This document shows positions 52,664-63,765 of a DNA stretch of 64,000 bases, piece by piece. Numbering within the stretch: position 1 is the first letter of the stretch; each line of letters starts with the position of its first letter. The DNA is taken from positions 5,456,001 to 5,520,000 of the forward strand of contig NZ_CP067101.1 of NCBI RefSeq assembly GCF_016616425.1. Direction: 5' to 3'. A program made the translations under genes and the position numbers. Source of the DNA: Bradyrhizobium diazoefficiens (GTDB lineage Bacteria; Pseudomonadota; Alphaproteobacteria; Rhizobiales; Xanthobacteraceae). Under the pieces are notes generated by a model. That model had not been told where the DNA came from and did not search any database. It worked only from the letters and a program-made list of their open reading frames with translations.

Positions 52664-52681
52664 GTCCCGCTCGCGGCAACG

Positions 52682-52864
52682 TCAGTTTCGCGCAGGCTCC
52701 GCCTGGCCGACATTGCATTGCCGGAAGTGATAGGCAATTTCGTCGAGCGCGCGCTGCTCCCATTCCTCGGCTTGCGCGAGCCAGAAAATCCGGCGCTTGA
52801 AATCAAGCGCAGCACGTTCCCGGCACAAGGATTCCTGATTGCGAATTTCAACCAGCCGGTTCAT
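52682..52864 (-). CDS. Small hypothetical protein
   Basis: A 60-residue charged helical protein (RNQESLCRERAALDFKRRIF, then LAQAEEWEQRALDEIAYHF). GGAGTGC precedes the ATG at 52864; a GTG three codons earlier is possible. Resembles small rhizobial proteins of unknown function. Confidence 0.6.
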   Translation of the reverse strand: MNRLVEIRNQESLCRERAALDFKRRIFWLAQAEEWEQRALDEIAYHFRQCNVGQAEPARN

Positions 52865-53215
52865 GCACTCCACTCCTGCCGCGTGAAGTCATTCCTCGCG
52901 AATGAACCTAACAGAGTCCCGAATTGCCCGCCTCATGATTCCTGCGCATATCGCGCCGCATAGTGGGGCAGCGATACTTCCCGTGCACCGCGGTAGTTCG
53001 CATTGCAACATCAACTGCAGATCATCAATTAGTGATCGAGCTTCGGGACGATGCCCGCGATTGGGCGATCTAGCTCTTGTGTCGCAATGAAGTGCGGCAA
53101 TTTGTGAAGAGACGTTCTAAACAGCCGACCGAATTCCCGACTCATTGTCGTCGCACGGTCTTCATGCAGCGCCGCTAACAGAGGCGCGCGAACGGCACTA
53201 TCGCTTGAGGCAAGC
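52865..53215. other. Intergenic region without a supported gene
   Basis: About 350 bases. No coding frame, repeat or terminator stands out. Local AT content is higher than average. Confidence 0.45.
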
Positions 53216-53437
53216 ATGAGCAACGATTTCGACTTCGAACTTTCGCCGGACCAATGGGAAGCGCTGCGCACACTTCGCAACCCCATATCGAATGGTCGCA
53301 TTTCGAAAGCCTATCTCGTCGAAAGCCTCGTCACGCTCGGCCTCATTGTCATTAATGACGGCGTGCCTGCAATGACGCCCACGGGACGCAAGGTGCTCGT
53401 GCGGGGATCGTGCCGGCTGCTGGATCTCGTGGCGTGA
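53216..53437 (+). CDS. Small hypothetical protein
   Basis: A 73-residue protein (FELSPDQWEALRTLRNPISN, then KAYLVESLVTLGLIVINDGV), with the helix-helix-strand pattern of a short winged-helix fold. Function unknown. Starts at 53216 with no strong ribosome site. Confidence 0.6.
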   Translation: MSNDFDFELSPDQWEALRTLRNPISNGRISKAYLVESLVTLGLIVINDGVPAMTPTGRKVLVRGSCRLLDLVA

Positions 53438-53490
53438 CAGGTTCGCTATGATCTGCGGCAATTCCCCGCCGGCACACGTCATCGCGCGGA

Positions 53491-54864
53491 TCAGTCATTC
53501 CATTGGAGGAGCGGCGCTCCATACGCCCTCTTCCAGACCGACAGGAAGCGCGGAAACCAGGAGTGAGCCACGGCGCCCTTGTACGCCCAGGTGCGATATT
53601 TCAGACCCTGCTCCGAAATCAGCTCCTGATATCCGCCGTGAACCTCGGTCGCGGTCCGAATGTCCTTCAATATTCCCTGGGCGCAGGAGCGATAGGTATC
53701 GCTTCCCGAGAATTCATCATAGTCCAGCATGCGATCCGCGAACTCGACGTTGAACGTCGGCCAGGAGGAACGTCCCTGATAGGCGGGAGCCGCAATCTTG
53801 TGGATCATCTTGTTTCGCGGGTTCTCCGCGGACACCAGGAAGTGGAACGTAGAGGGGATGCGAAAGCGCGGCTCCGCAATGATCAGATCGGCCGTGGCCG
53901 CGAACAGCGCCCGCTCGCTCGCGTCGTTCAGATCCCAGAAGCCGCGATGCACGCTGACGAAATCCAGCGCAACGGAGGATGCGGGCGATCCCGCCCGGCC
54001 ATCCAGGGAGTGCCTGATGTATCCGTTCCTGCCGAACAGACGAAGCAGATCCTTCTTGTAATGCGCGAGGCTGCGCCCGAGCAGCCGCTTCAGCTCGTTC
54101 TCGGCGACGATTCCGAGCTGTACGCTCCAGACGAAGGTCGTGTAGACGCAGGCATTGGTCACGAAACGCCTGCGCTCGGCGCGTGTGTCCGTAGCCGCCG
54201 AGCGCGGAGCGCGGGCATCGCAAAGCAGATATCTGGTGCCGTCATCGACAAACGGCTCGAGCCCGCTCGCGAGCTGGAGGATCGCCCGCTTCAGGTCACC
54301 GCCGTATTCGGCCAGCAGCAGGCGGCCGGCATACGCACATTGCGACATCGCGACATAGGACCATGCCCTCTCCTCGGCGGAGATCATCTGCTGCAGGCCG
54401 GCCAGAATGCCGAGCAGCGTATCCGACGGGCGCGAGAAATAATTCACGCCGAGATACCGGCCCCGCCCTGCCGGAACGATGGTCGTCGTGACGACGTCGG
54501 CGCGTACCGCCTCAAGCAACAAACGGACGCTCTTGTCGAGCAGCCGAACCCGCCGCACGGCGTCCTGCGCATCCATCACGGTTTCGGGGTCGAGAACGTC
54601 GGGATAGAACCAGGCGAAGTCACGTGGATAATAGGCGGAGGCATGCGGCGCGCCCGTGACGAGAAAGGATTCGGTCACCGAAAAGGCGCTGTCCATCGAG
54701 TGCCGGTAAAGGTCCTCGATGGCCGAGAACGAATGATGCGACTGTCTCAGGAATCGATCACCGAGAAAGTTGGCCGCCTGAAGCGCGTTGGCGACGAAGG
54801 TCGCAGCTCGGCCCCGGTAAAACCGGTTCTCACGATGTGAAGGAATGGAAATGTCGCTGTTCAT
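53491..54864 (-). CDS. Hypothetical protein, possibly a six-hairpin glycosidase-like fold
   Basis: A 457-residue soluble protein without signal peptide. YYPRDFAWFYPDVL (residues 77-91) and TNACVYTTFVWSVQLGIVAE, with a helix-rich pattern through the length, recall alpha/alpha-toroid glycosidases or sugar isomerases. I do not recognise a named family with certainty. No operon partner; next to it on the same strand is the amidohydrolase gene, 100 bp away. Confidence 0.65.
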   Translation of the reverse strand: MNSDISIPSHRENRFYRGRAATFVANALQAANFLGDRFLRQSHHSFSAIEDLYRHSMDSAFSVTESFLVTGAPHASAYYPRDFAWFYPDVLDPETVMDAQDAVRRVRLLDKSVRLLLEAVRADVVTTTIVPAGRGRYLGVNYFSRPSDTLLGILAGLQQMISAEERAWSYVAMSQCAYAGRLLLAEYGGDLKRAILQLASGLEPFVDDGTRYLLCDARAPRSAATDTRAERRRFVTNACVYTTFVWSVQLGIVAENELKRLLGRSLAHYKKDLLRLFGRNGYIRHSLDGRAGSPASSVALDFVSVHRGFWDLNDASERALFAATADLIIAEPRFRIPSTFHFLVSAENPRNKMIHKIAAPAYQGRSSWPTFNVEFADRMLDYDEFSGSDTYRSCAQGILKDIRTATEVHGGYQELISEQGLKYRTWAYKGAVAHSWFPRFLSVWKRAYGAPLLQWND

Positions 54865-54965
54865 GTGCGTCGTCGGCTAAAATCTCGTGATTCCGGTAAT
54901 GGTCGCAACCATTCTAAGCATGTGTGATTCGTGTCTCTACCCGGTGACTTGCGGGCTGATGGCGG

Positions 54966-56240
54966 TCAGTCCGGACTGACCAGGCCCTCCCACGGCCTGA
55001 AATCCTCGATCACCCGCAGCAGCACCCGCGCACCGGCGTCGACATCGGCGAGCTCCACATGCTCGTCCGGGTGATGGCTGATGCCGCCGCGGCAGCGGAC
55101 GAAGATCATGCCGACATCGGCGATGTCGACCATCGCCATGCCATCGTGCCCTGCCCCGCTCGGCAGCTCGAACACGGAAAATCCCTCCGCTCCGATCGCC
55201 TGCGCGATCTGGTCCTTGAGCCACGGCGCGCAAGGTGCGGTGCGGTTCTCGTGGCTGACGTCGAGCTGAAGCGCCAGCTGCCGGCGCTTGGCGATCGCCT
55301 CGATCTGGCGCACGATGTCGGCGACCGCGCGCTTGCGATGCATGTCGGTCGGCGCGCGCATGTCGATGGTGAACGACACCTCGCCCGGAATGACATTGGT
55401 CGCGCCTGGCCTCGCCTGGATGCTGCCGACGGTGCCGACCAGGCCGCCCGCATCGGCGCGGCAAAATTGCTCGATCGCGCCGATGCATTCGGCAGCGCCA
55501 GCGAGCGCGTCACGACGCAACGCCATCGGCACGGTGCCGGCGTGCCCCGCCATGCCGGTCAGCCGCGCGGCAAGGCGCGTGGCACCGGCAATCGCGGTGA
55601 CGACTCCCACGGGCAGGTTCTGGGCTTCCAGCACCGGCCCCTGCTCGATGTGCAATTCGAGATAGGCCAGCAGCTCGCGCCGCGCCCGCGCGGCCGCGCC
55701 GATGTGATCGGGGTCGAGGCCGAACTGCACGAGCGCATCGCGCATCGACACGCCGTCACGGTCGCGCACATTCAAGACACTCGCGTCAAAGGTACCGGCC
55801 ACCGCCCGGCTGCCGAGCAAGGTCGAAGCAAAGCGCACCCCTTCCTCGTCGGCAAAGCCGACGATCTCGATCGCAAACGGCAGGCGCTTGCCGCGGCGGT
55901 TGAGGCTGGCGATGCAAGAGATCGCCGTGATCACGCCCAGCGGTCCGTCCCATTTGCCGGCATCGCGCACGGTGTCGTAGTGCGAGCCGAGCATCAGGCA
56001 GGGCGCACCCGCCCGCTCGCCCTCGTAACGACCGCAGACATTGCCGACAGCGTCGAGACGCGCGCTCATGCCGGCTTCGCGCATCCAGCTCAGGATGAGG
56101 TCCGCCGCCTCGCGCAACTCCTTGGTGAGATAGATGCGGGTGAGATTATCGCTTCCTTCCGAGATCGCAGCCAGATCGTTGATTCGGCGCACGATCTCTT
56201 CGCCGAGCGATGCATTTTGAATTGCGTTGACGGCACCCAT
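54966..56240 (-). CDS. M20-family allantoate amidohydrolase/hydantoinase/carbamoylase
   Basis: A 424-residue Zn-dependent M20 hydrolase. Metal-binding features include LGSHYDTVRDAGKWDGPLGV (His and Asp), EIVGFADEEGVRF (Glu pair), ELHIEQGPVLE, and GAGHDGM and ISHHPDEHV near the end. Family members hydrolyse allantoate or N-carbamoyl amino acids. The nearby purine-related deaminases and importer favour allantoate. ATG at 56240 begins the conserved N terminus; the longer frame adds unrelated sequence. Confidence 0.9.
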   Translation of the reverse strand: MGAVNAIQNASLGEEIVRRINDLAAISEGSDNLTRIYLTKELREAADLILSWMREAGMSARLDAVGNVCGRYEGERAGAPCLMLGSHYDTVRDAGKWDGPLGVITAISCIASLNRRGKRLPFAIEIVGFADEEGVRFASTLLGSRAVAGTFDASVLNVRDRDGVSMRDALVQFGLDPDHIGAAARARRELLAYLELHIEQGPVLEAQNLPVGVVTAIAGATRLAARLTGMAGHAGTVPMALRRDALAGAAECIGAIEQFCRADAGGLVGTVGSIQARPGATNVIPGEVSFTIDMRAPTDMHRKRAVADIVRQIEAIAKRRQLALQLDVSHENRTAPCAPWLKDQIAQAIGAEGFSVFELPSGAGHDGMAMVDIADVGMIFVRCRGGISHHPDEHVELADVDAGARVLLRVIEDFRPWEGLVSPD

Positions 56241-56626
56241 CTCGACGAGCTTTCTCTTCTCTGAACCGCGGCAGCCGCTGTCCTGGCGATCAATCGGTAC
56301 ACGTTCGGCCGAAAAAATTACGCAGGGATCGCCTGCCTCGGCCAGCGCATGGCTAGCATGAATGCCAGTACGAGGCAGGCTGCCGCACGCAATCAACCTG
56401 CACGGGTCAACACCATAATTTCATCCGACATCTTCCTTATCAGGATCTCAGTGGCCGGCATATTCGATATTTTTCAATCGGTTATCCGCAAGATCTGTTC
56501 GGCAACAACCTGCCGATCCGCCGGTGGTGATGTTCAATGACGAATCCGGGTATGAAGCAGGGACCAGGGACGCCGATCTCGCCGTGATCGGCCGGCGCAT
56601 GGCGGGACACTGACCGCGGAGGATTG
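56241..56626. other. Intergenic region with a possible short coding relic
   Basis: About 390 bases between divergent genes. Just before the deaminase, ATG at 56531 opens 27 codons (FNDESGYEAGTRDADLAVIG) that end 13 bp before the deaminase start. This could be a leader peptide or relic. No homologue recognised and no strong ribosome site. Confidence 0.3.
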
Positions 56627-57112
56627 ATGACCGGCGCATCCGAACGTGACGAACACTTCCTGCGCCTGTCCTTTGCGGTCGCCCGCCGCTCGCTCACCCA
56701 TGGCAATCATCCCTTCGGCTGTATCGTCGTCGCTGCGGACGACAGGGTGCTCATCGAGGCCGAGAACGGCTACATGCCTGATCATGACGGCACCGCGCAT
56801 GCCGAACGTCTCGCGGCCACCCAGGCCTGCCGCACACTCAGCCGCGAGGTGCTGGCGACAGCGACCCTCTATTCGTCGGCCGAACCCTGTGCGATGTGCG
56901 CCGGCGCGATCTACTGGGCCGGCATCGGCCGGGTCGTCTACGGCCTCAGCGAGCATCGCCTGCGCGGCGTCACCAGCAACCATCCGGAGAACCCGACGCT
57001 CGACCTGCCGTGCCGCAAGGTCTTTGCCAGCGGCCAGCGGTCGACCGAAATTGTTGGTCCACTGCTCGAGGACGAAGCCGAAGCGCTGCACGAAGGCGTG
57101 TGGACGAAGTAG
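56627..57112 (+). CDS. Nucleoside/guanine deaminase family protein
   Basis: A 161-residue cytidine-deaminase-fold zinc enzyme with HAE (GTAHAERLAATQ) and PCxxC (AEPCAMCAGAIYWAG). The long C-terminal part with RGVTSNHPENPTLDLPC resembles guanine deaminases. It deaminates a purine or nucleoside in the cytoplasm. ATG with GGAGG eight bases upstream. Start of the rightward purine cluster. Confidence 0.9.
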   Translation: MTGASERDEHFLRLSFAVARRSLTHGNHPFGCIVVAADDRVLIEAENGYMPDHDGTAHAERLAATQACRTLSREVLATATLYSSAEPCAMCAGAIYWAGIGRVVYGLSEHRLRGVTSNHPENPTLDLPCRKVFASGQRSTEIVGPLLEDEAEALHEGVWTK

Positions 57113-57220
57113 GCGCCGCCGAGGCGTGCGCTCCTTTCGCCGATTGTTCTGCCGGTAACGACAGGCGACCCAATGTCCCCGACGTCCGTGACGGCGCGAC
57201 GTGCACCTCACGTCAAGCTC

Positions 57221-57276
57221 GCATGGCGGGTTCCAATTTGACTTGAATGGCTACAAATTTACAACAGGCGCCATGC
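57221..57276. promoter_or_regulatory. Nested inverted repeats upstream of the nucleoside importer
   Basis: GCATGGCG (57221-57228) pairs with CGCCATGC (57269-57276); inside it AATTTG (57235-57240) pairs with CAAATT (57254-57259). TTGACT lies between the inner arms. The rest of the 325-base gap to the ATPase shows no other motif that I can name. It could be an operator region or a structured leader. Confidence 0.5.
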
Positions 57277-57437
57277 GGGCCGTGCGGGCCAACGGCTGTA
57301 CAGAGAGTGCTCCGCGGACGCGGCCCGAGCAGCGCGTCACCGATACCACCAGCCTGCCGAGGCGTTGAGCAAGGAATGACGCATTTTCACACCTTACCTT
57401 GGGGTTCAAACTGGCCCACTATCGAGGCACCTCACCC

Positions 57438-59010
<1,573 letters not shown>

Positions 59011-59027
<17 letters not shown>

Positions 59028-60102
59028 GAAGCGCGCCGAACGCTCCCACGCGATCGCGCTGGTCTCGCCGCTGATCGCAATCGGCCTCACGCTCGCCACC
59101 ATGGTCATCCTTTTCGCGATCCTCGGCAAGAATCCGCTGCTCGCCCTGCATGCCTATTTCATCGCGCCCCTGACCGACGCTTATTCGCTCCAGGAAATCG
59201 CGGTGAAGGCGACGCCACTGGTGATGATCGCGATAGGACTGTCGCTTTGCTATCTCGCCAATGCCTGGAACATCGGCGCCGAAGGCCAATTCCTGATCGG
59301 CGCGGTGGCCGGAAGCTGGATCGCTGTGAGGACGCAAGGCACCGACGCCGGCGCCTGGGTGCTGCCGGCCATGCTCGTCCTCGCCGCCGCAGCGGGCGCG
59401 CTCTATGCGCTGATCCCGGCGATCTGCAAGGTGAGGTTCGGCGCCAGCGAGATCCTGACCAGCCTGATGCTGGTCTACGTGGCCGACCTCTTCCTCGACT
59501 ATCTCGTGCGCGGGCCCTGGCGCGATCCGCACGGCTTCAACTTCCCGACCACAGCCGAGTTCGATCCGGTCGCAACCGTTCCGCTGCTGATCGAAGGCGG
59601 CCGCCTGCATCTCGGCTCGATCATCGCGCTTCTTGTCGTCGCGGCAGCCGCAATCCTGCTCGGGCGCACCATCAAGGGTTTCGAGATCCGCGTCGTCGGC
59701 GCAGCGCCCCGTGCGGCGCGGTTCGGCGGCTTCAATGCCGATCGGCTGATCATCCTGACCTTCGCCGTATCGGGCGCGCTCGCGGGCCTTGCCGGAATCA
59801 TCGAGGTCGCAGGCCCGGTCGGGCACCTCCAACCCGGCATCTCACCCGGCTATGGTTTTACCGCGATCATCGTCGCCTTCCTCGGCCGGCTGAATCCGCT
59901 TGGAATATTGATTGCAGGCCTTTTCCTCGCGTTGACCTTCATCGGCGGCGAGCAGGCGCAGATCGCGATGAAGATCCCGTTGGATGCCACCAAGGTGTTT
60001 CAAGGAATCCTGCTGTTCTACGTGCTCGCCTGCGATTCCCTGATTCTCTATCGCTTCAAGCTGGAGTTCCCGAACCGACAGGTGACTCGTGGAGCTGGCT
60101 GA
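59011..60102 (+). CDS. ABC nucleoside importer permease
   Basis: A 363-residue permease with about nine to ten membrane segments and the motif ANAWNIGAEGQFLIGAVAGSW typical of BmpA-linked (NupB) permeases. AGGAGG precedes the ATG. Overlaps the ATPase stop and the next permease by a few bases; translational coupling is likely. Confidence 0.92.
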
Positions 60103-61006
60103 GGCCATCATCCTTTCGGTGCTCGCCGCATCGACGCCGCTGCTGATCGCGGCGACCGGCGAGCTCGTGACCGAGCGCTCCGGCGTGCTCAATCTCGGCG
60201 TCGAAGGTATGATGATCGTTGGCGCGGCCTGCGGCTTTGCTGGGGCCTGGCTCACCGGATCGATCTTCATCGGCGCACTGTTCGGCATCGTCGCGGGCAC
60301 GATGATGTCGCTGATCTTCGCATTGATGGCCCTCGGGCTCGCCGTCAACCAGGTTGCGGCGGGTCTCGCGCTGACCATCCTCGGCGTCGGGTTGTCCGGA
60401 CTGATCGGCGCCCGCCTCGTCGGCGAGCGCATCACGCCGGCAGTCCATCTCTCCATTCCAGGCCTCACCGACGTCCCGCTGGTCGGCCGCGTGCTGTTCG
60501 GCGAGGACGCCTTCGTCTACTTCTCCATTGCACTCGTCGTCGGCGTCTGGTGGTTCCTGTACCGCACGCGCGCGGGACTGGTTCTGCGCGCCTGCGGCGA
60601 CAATCATGTCTCCGCGCATGCGCTCGGCTACCCCGTGCTACGCATCCGCACCTTCGCCGTGATGTTCGGCGGCGCCTGCGCGGGACTTGCGGGAGCCTAT
60701 CTGCCGCTCGCCTATACGCCGTTCTTCATTCCCGGCATGACCGCCGGCCGCGGCTGGATCGCACTTGCGCTGGTGGTGTTCGCGTCGTGGCGGCCGGGCC
60801 GGCTCGTGGTCGGCGCCTATCTCTTCGGCGCAGTGACGATCCTGCAATTGCACGCGCAAGGCTGGGGCGTCGGCATTCCCTCGCAATTCATGTCGGCGCT
60901 GCCCTATCTCGCGACCGTCATCGTCCTCGTTCTGCTCTCCCGCGCGCGCGGCGGCGGCTCGACCGCACCGGCTGCGCTCGGCACGGTGTTCGTGCCTGAC
61001 CGCTGA
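60089..61006 (+). CDS. ABC nucleoside importer permease
   Basis: A 305-residue permease of the NupC type, with TERSGVLNLGVEGMMIVGA and about eight membrane segments (MSLIFALMALGLAVNQVAAG follows). GTG start, overlapping the upstream permease by 14 bases. Forms the pore with its partner. Confidence 0.92.
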   Translation: MELAEAIILSVLAASTPLLIAATGELVTERSGVLNLGVEGMMIVGAACGFAGAWLTGSIFIGALFGIVAGTMMSLIFALMALGLAVNQVAAGLALTILGVGLSGLIGARLVGERITPAVHLSIPGLTDVPLVGRVLFGEDAFVYFSIALVVGVWWFLYRTRAGLVLRACGDNHVSAHALGYPVLRIRTFAVMFGGACAGLAGAYLPLAYTPFFIPGMTAGRGWIALALVVFASWRPGRLVVGAYLFGAVTILQLHAQGWGVGIPSQFMSALPYLATVIVLVLLSRARGGGSTAPAALGTVFVPDR

Positions 61007-61083
61007 ATTTCATTTCCGCGACGGGCGCGATGGGGCGCGCAGGTTGCGGATCGTGGCTTTCCCCTGACGTTTGGAGATCGACG

Positions 61084-62160
61084 ATGAGAAAATCACTTCT
61101 TGCGCTGGCGACCGGGATCTTGCTTGCCGGGAACGTCGGTGCAGCGTCCGCCGCCGACAAGCTGAAGGTCGGCTTCATCTATCTGGGCCCGATCGGAGAT
61201 CTCGGCTGGACCTATCAGCACGATCTCGCGCGCCAGGCGCTGGTGAAGGAGTTGGGCGACAAGATCGAGACCACCTATCTCGAGAACGTGCCTGAAGGCC
61301 CCGACGCCGAGCGCTCCATCGAGCAGCTCGTCCGCGCGGGCAACAAGCTGATCTTCACCACGTCGTTCGGCTACATGGATTCGACGCTGAAGGTCGCCAA
61401 GAAATATCCGAACGTGCATTTCGAGCACGCCACCGGCTACAAGCGCAATCAGAATATGTCGACCTATTCGGCCAGATGGTATCAGGGCCGCTACATCCAG
61501 GGCTTGATCGCGGCCAAGATGTCGAAGTCGGGCGTGCTCGGCTATATCGGCTCGTTCCCGATTCCGGAGGTCGTCTCCGGCATCAACGCGACGATGCTGG
61601 CGGCGCAGACAATCAATCCGAACATCAAGGTCAAGATCATCTGGGCCAACACCTGGTTCGACCCCGGCAAGGAGGCCGACGCCGCCAAGGCGCTGATCGA
61701 CCAGGGCGCCGACGTCATCATGCAGCACACGGATTCGCCCGCCGCGATGCAGATCGCCAGCGAACGCGGCAAGCTCGCCTTCGGGCAGGATTCCGAGATG
61801 ATCAAGTTCGGGCCGAAAACCCAGCTCACTTCGATCCTCGACACCTGGGGCCCCTACTACATCGAGCGCGTCAAGGTCGAGCTCGCCGGCACCTGGAAGT
61901 CCAAGGACAGCTGGGGCGGGCTCGACAGCCACATGTTCGCGATGGCGCCCTATACCAACATGCCTGACGAGGTGAAGAAAATGGCGGAGGATGCCCAGGC
62001 TGCGATCACCGCGGGCAAGCTGCATCCGTTCAAATGCCCGATCGTTGGGCAGGACGGCAAGCCGGTCGAGTGCAAAGGCGGCGATCGCCTCGACGACGGC
62101 CAGATTCTCGGCATGAATTTCTACGTGAAGGGCATCGACGACAAGCTTCCGGGCAAGTAG
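61084..62160 (+). CDS. BMP-family nucleoside/purine-binding lipoprotein-like protein
   Basis: A 358-residue periplasmic binding protein. Signal peptide ends near AASAAD; no lipobox Cys is visible, so it is soluble. The BMP pattern KVGFIYLGPIGDLGWTYQHD opens the mature part, followed by FTTSFGYMDSTLKVAKKYPN, GYIGSFPIPEVV and GADVIMQHTDSPAAMQIA. Binds purines or nucleosides for the importer. ATG has GGAG upstream. Confidence 0.92.
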   Translation: MRKSLLALATGILLAGNVGAASAADKLKVGFIYLGPIGDLGWTYQHDLARQALVKELGDKIETTYLENVPEGPDAERSIEQLVRAGNKLIFTTSFGYMDSTLKVAKKYPNVHFEHATGYKRNQNMSTYSARWYQGRYIQGLIAAKMSKSGVLGYIGSFPIPEVVSGINATMLAAQTINPNIKVKIIWANTWFDPGKEADAAKALIDQGADVIMQHTDSPAAMQIASERGKLAFGQDSEMIKFGPKTQLTSILDTWGPYYIERVKVELAGTWKSKDSWGGLDSHMFAMAPYTNMPDEVKKMAEDAQAAITAGKLHPFKCPIVGQDGKPVECKGGDRLDDGQILGMNFYVKGIDDKLPGK

Positions 62161-62265
62161 CACGCTTCTTGCTTTACCCAAATCACCTGCTCCTCCCGGA
62201 GGAGGTTCGGAGGGGGTGGCCAGAAGCACCCGGCACTTGTGGTCGCCCCCTCTTTCAATTTCCGC

Positions 62266-63615
62266 CTATCCCGCCTGCATGGCCCGCGCCGCCGCGCTGT
62301 GGCGGTGGATCAGGTCCACCACATCAAGGCCCGGTATCGCGCCGTCGATCACGGTCCATTGTCCAGCCACCATTACCCGGTCGGCCCGATGCGCCCCGCA
62401 CAGCACCAATGCGGCCAAGGGGTCGCCATGGCCGGAGAAGCGCAGCTCATCGAGCCGGAACAGTGCAAGATCGGCGGCCCTGCCGACGGCGATCTCGCCG
62501 AGTTCCGGACGGCCGACGCAAGCTGCCGAACCTCTGGTGGCCCAGCGTAGCGCGTCCTTGTGACTGACCTTGGCCACCCCGTAACGCGCCCGCTGCAGCA
62601 GGAAGGCGGCACGGACCTCCTGCATCAGGTTCGAGCCGTCGTTCGAGGCCGAACCGTCGACACCGATGCCGATTCCGACGCCGGCCTCCTCCATCTCGCA
62701 GACTGGACAGCAGCCGGACGCCAGCAATTGATTGCTGCACGCGCAATGGCTGATGGTCGTCCTCGCCTTGCCGAGCCGCTTGATCTCGTCGGCATCGAAA
62801 AAAATGCCATGGGCGAGCCAGGTTCGCGCATTGAGCCAGCCGCATTGTTCGAGATAGTCGAGCGGGCGGCAGCCGTACATCTGCTCGCAGAATCTGTTCT
62901 CGTCCTCGGTCTCGGCAAGATGGGTATGCAGGCGCACATCGAGCTTGCTAGCGAGATCGGCGGTTGCGCGCATCAGCGACGTCGTCACCGAGAACGGCGA
63001 ACACGGCGCCAGCGCAATCTGCACCATGGCATCCGGACCGCGCTGGTGATGCTTGGCGACCACGCGCGCACTGTCGGCGAGAATCGTGTCCTCGTCCTGC
63101 ACCACGCTATCAGGCGGCAGGCCGCCGTTGCCTTGCGACAGGTTCATCGAGCCCCGCGTCAGCAGCACGCGCATGCCGAGCCGCCTTGCCACCGCCACTT
63201 CGATATCCACGGCGTCCTCGAGTCCGGCCGGGAATACGTAATGGTGGTCGGTCGTCGTCGTGCACCCTGACAACAACAGCTCGGACATCGCCACGGTGAC
63301 GCCGAGTTCCAGCGCTTCCGGCGTCAGCTTCGCCCACACGGGATAGAGTGCCTGCAACCAGGTAAACAGCTCGCGGTCCATCGCCGCCGGCAGCGCCCGC
63401 GTCAGCGTCTGATAGAAATGATGATGGGTGTTGATGAGGCCCGGCAGCACGACGTGTTGGCCCGCATCGAACACCGCGGCCTCCGCAGTCGCAGGTGTAG
63501 CGCCGGCCGGTACGAGCTCGGCGATCCGGCCACCCTTCACCACGATGCCGCGCTCTGCACCGTCGGCGAGGATTGCCAAGGGATCCCTGATCCAGATCGG
63601 CTTTGCGTCGCTCAT
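62266..63615 (-). CDS. 8-Oxoguanine-deaminase-type amidohydrolase
   Basis: A 449-residue amidohydrolase-superfamily enzyme. Metal ligands appear in GLINTHHHFYQTLTR, HTHLAETEDE, AHGIFFDADE and GVDGSASNDGSNL. The family contains 8-oxoguanine deaminase and atrazine-chlorohydrolase-like enzymes; the neighbouring nucleoside importer and xanthine-dehydrogenase-type gene favour a purine. ATG at 63615 with AAAGGG upstream. Convergent to the importer and divergent from the partial gene at the right edge. Confidence 0.9.
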   Translation of the reverse strand: MSDAKPIWIRDPLAILADGAERGIVVKGGRIAELVPAGATPATAEAAVFDAGQHVVLPGLINTHHHFYQTLTRALPAAMDRELFTWLQALYPVWAKLTPEALELGVTVAMSELLLSGCTTTTDHHYVFPAGLEDAVDIEVAVARRLGMRVLLTRGSMNLSQGNGGLPPDSVVQDEDTILADSARVVAKHHQRGPDAMVQIALAPCSPFSVTTSLMRATADLASKLDVRLHTHLAETEDENRFCEQMYGCRPLDYLEQCGWLNARTWLAHGIFFDADEIKRLGKARTTISHCACSNQLLASGCCPVCEMEEAGVGIGIGVDGSASNDGSNLMQEVRAAFLLQRARYGVAKVSHKDALRWATRGSAACVGRPELGEIAVGRAADLALFRLDELRFSGHGDPLAALVLCGAHRADRVMVAGQWTVIDGAIPGLDVVDLIHRHSAAARAMQAG

Positions 63616-63765
63616 GATGCCCTTTCTCCTCACATCCGCTGACGACGGGCTTGCAACGCGGCCGCCAGCAAGATCGCATTCTTGCCGCGACTTCTTGTTG
63701 CGACTTGGCTCCGGTCTTGCAAGACTCGTCTGTACGATTCACCGGGCGGAAGCGTTGGCGCAGCC

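Noticed and set aside
57277..57437. Known riboswitch class in the nucleoside importer leader
   Set aside because: No match by eye to purine, guanidine, ZTP, TPP or cobalamin conserved cores; a covariance-model search would be required.
61093..62229. 378-codon minus-strand frame over the BMP gene
   Set aside because: Shadow of the binding protein, with no ribosome site and no motif.
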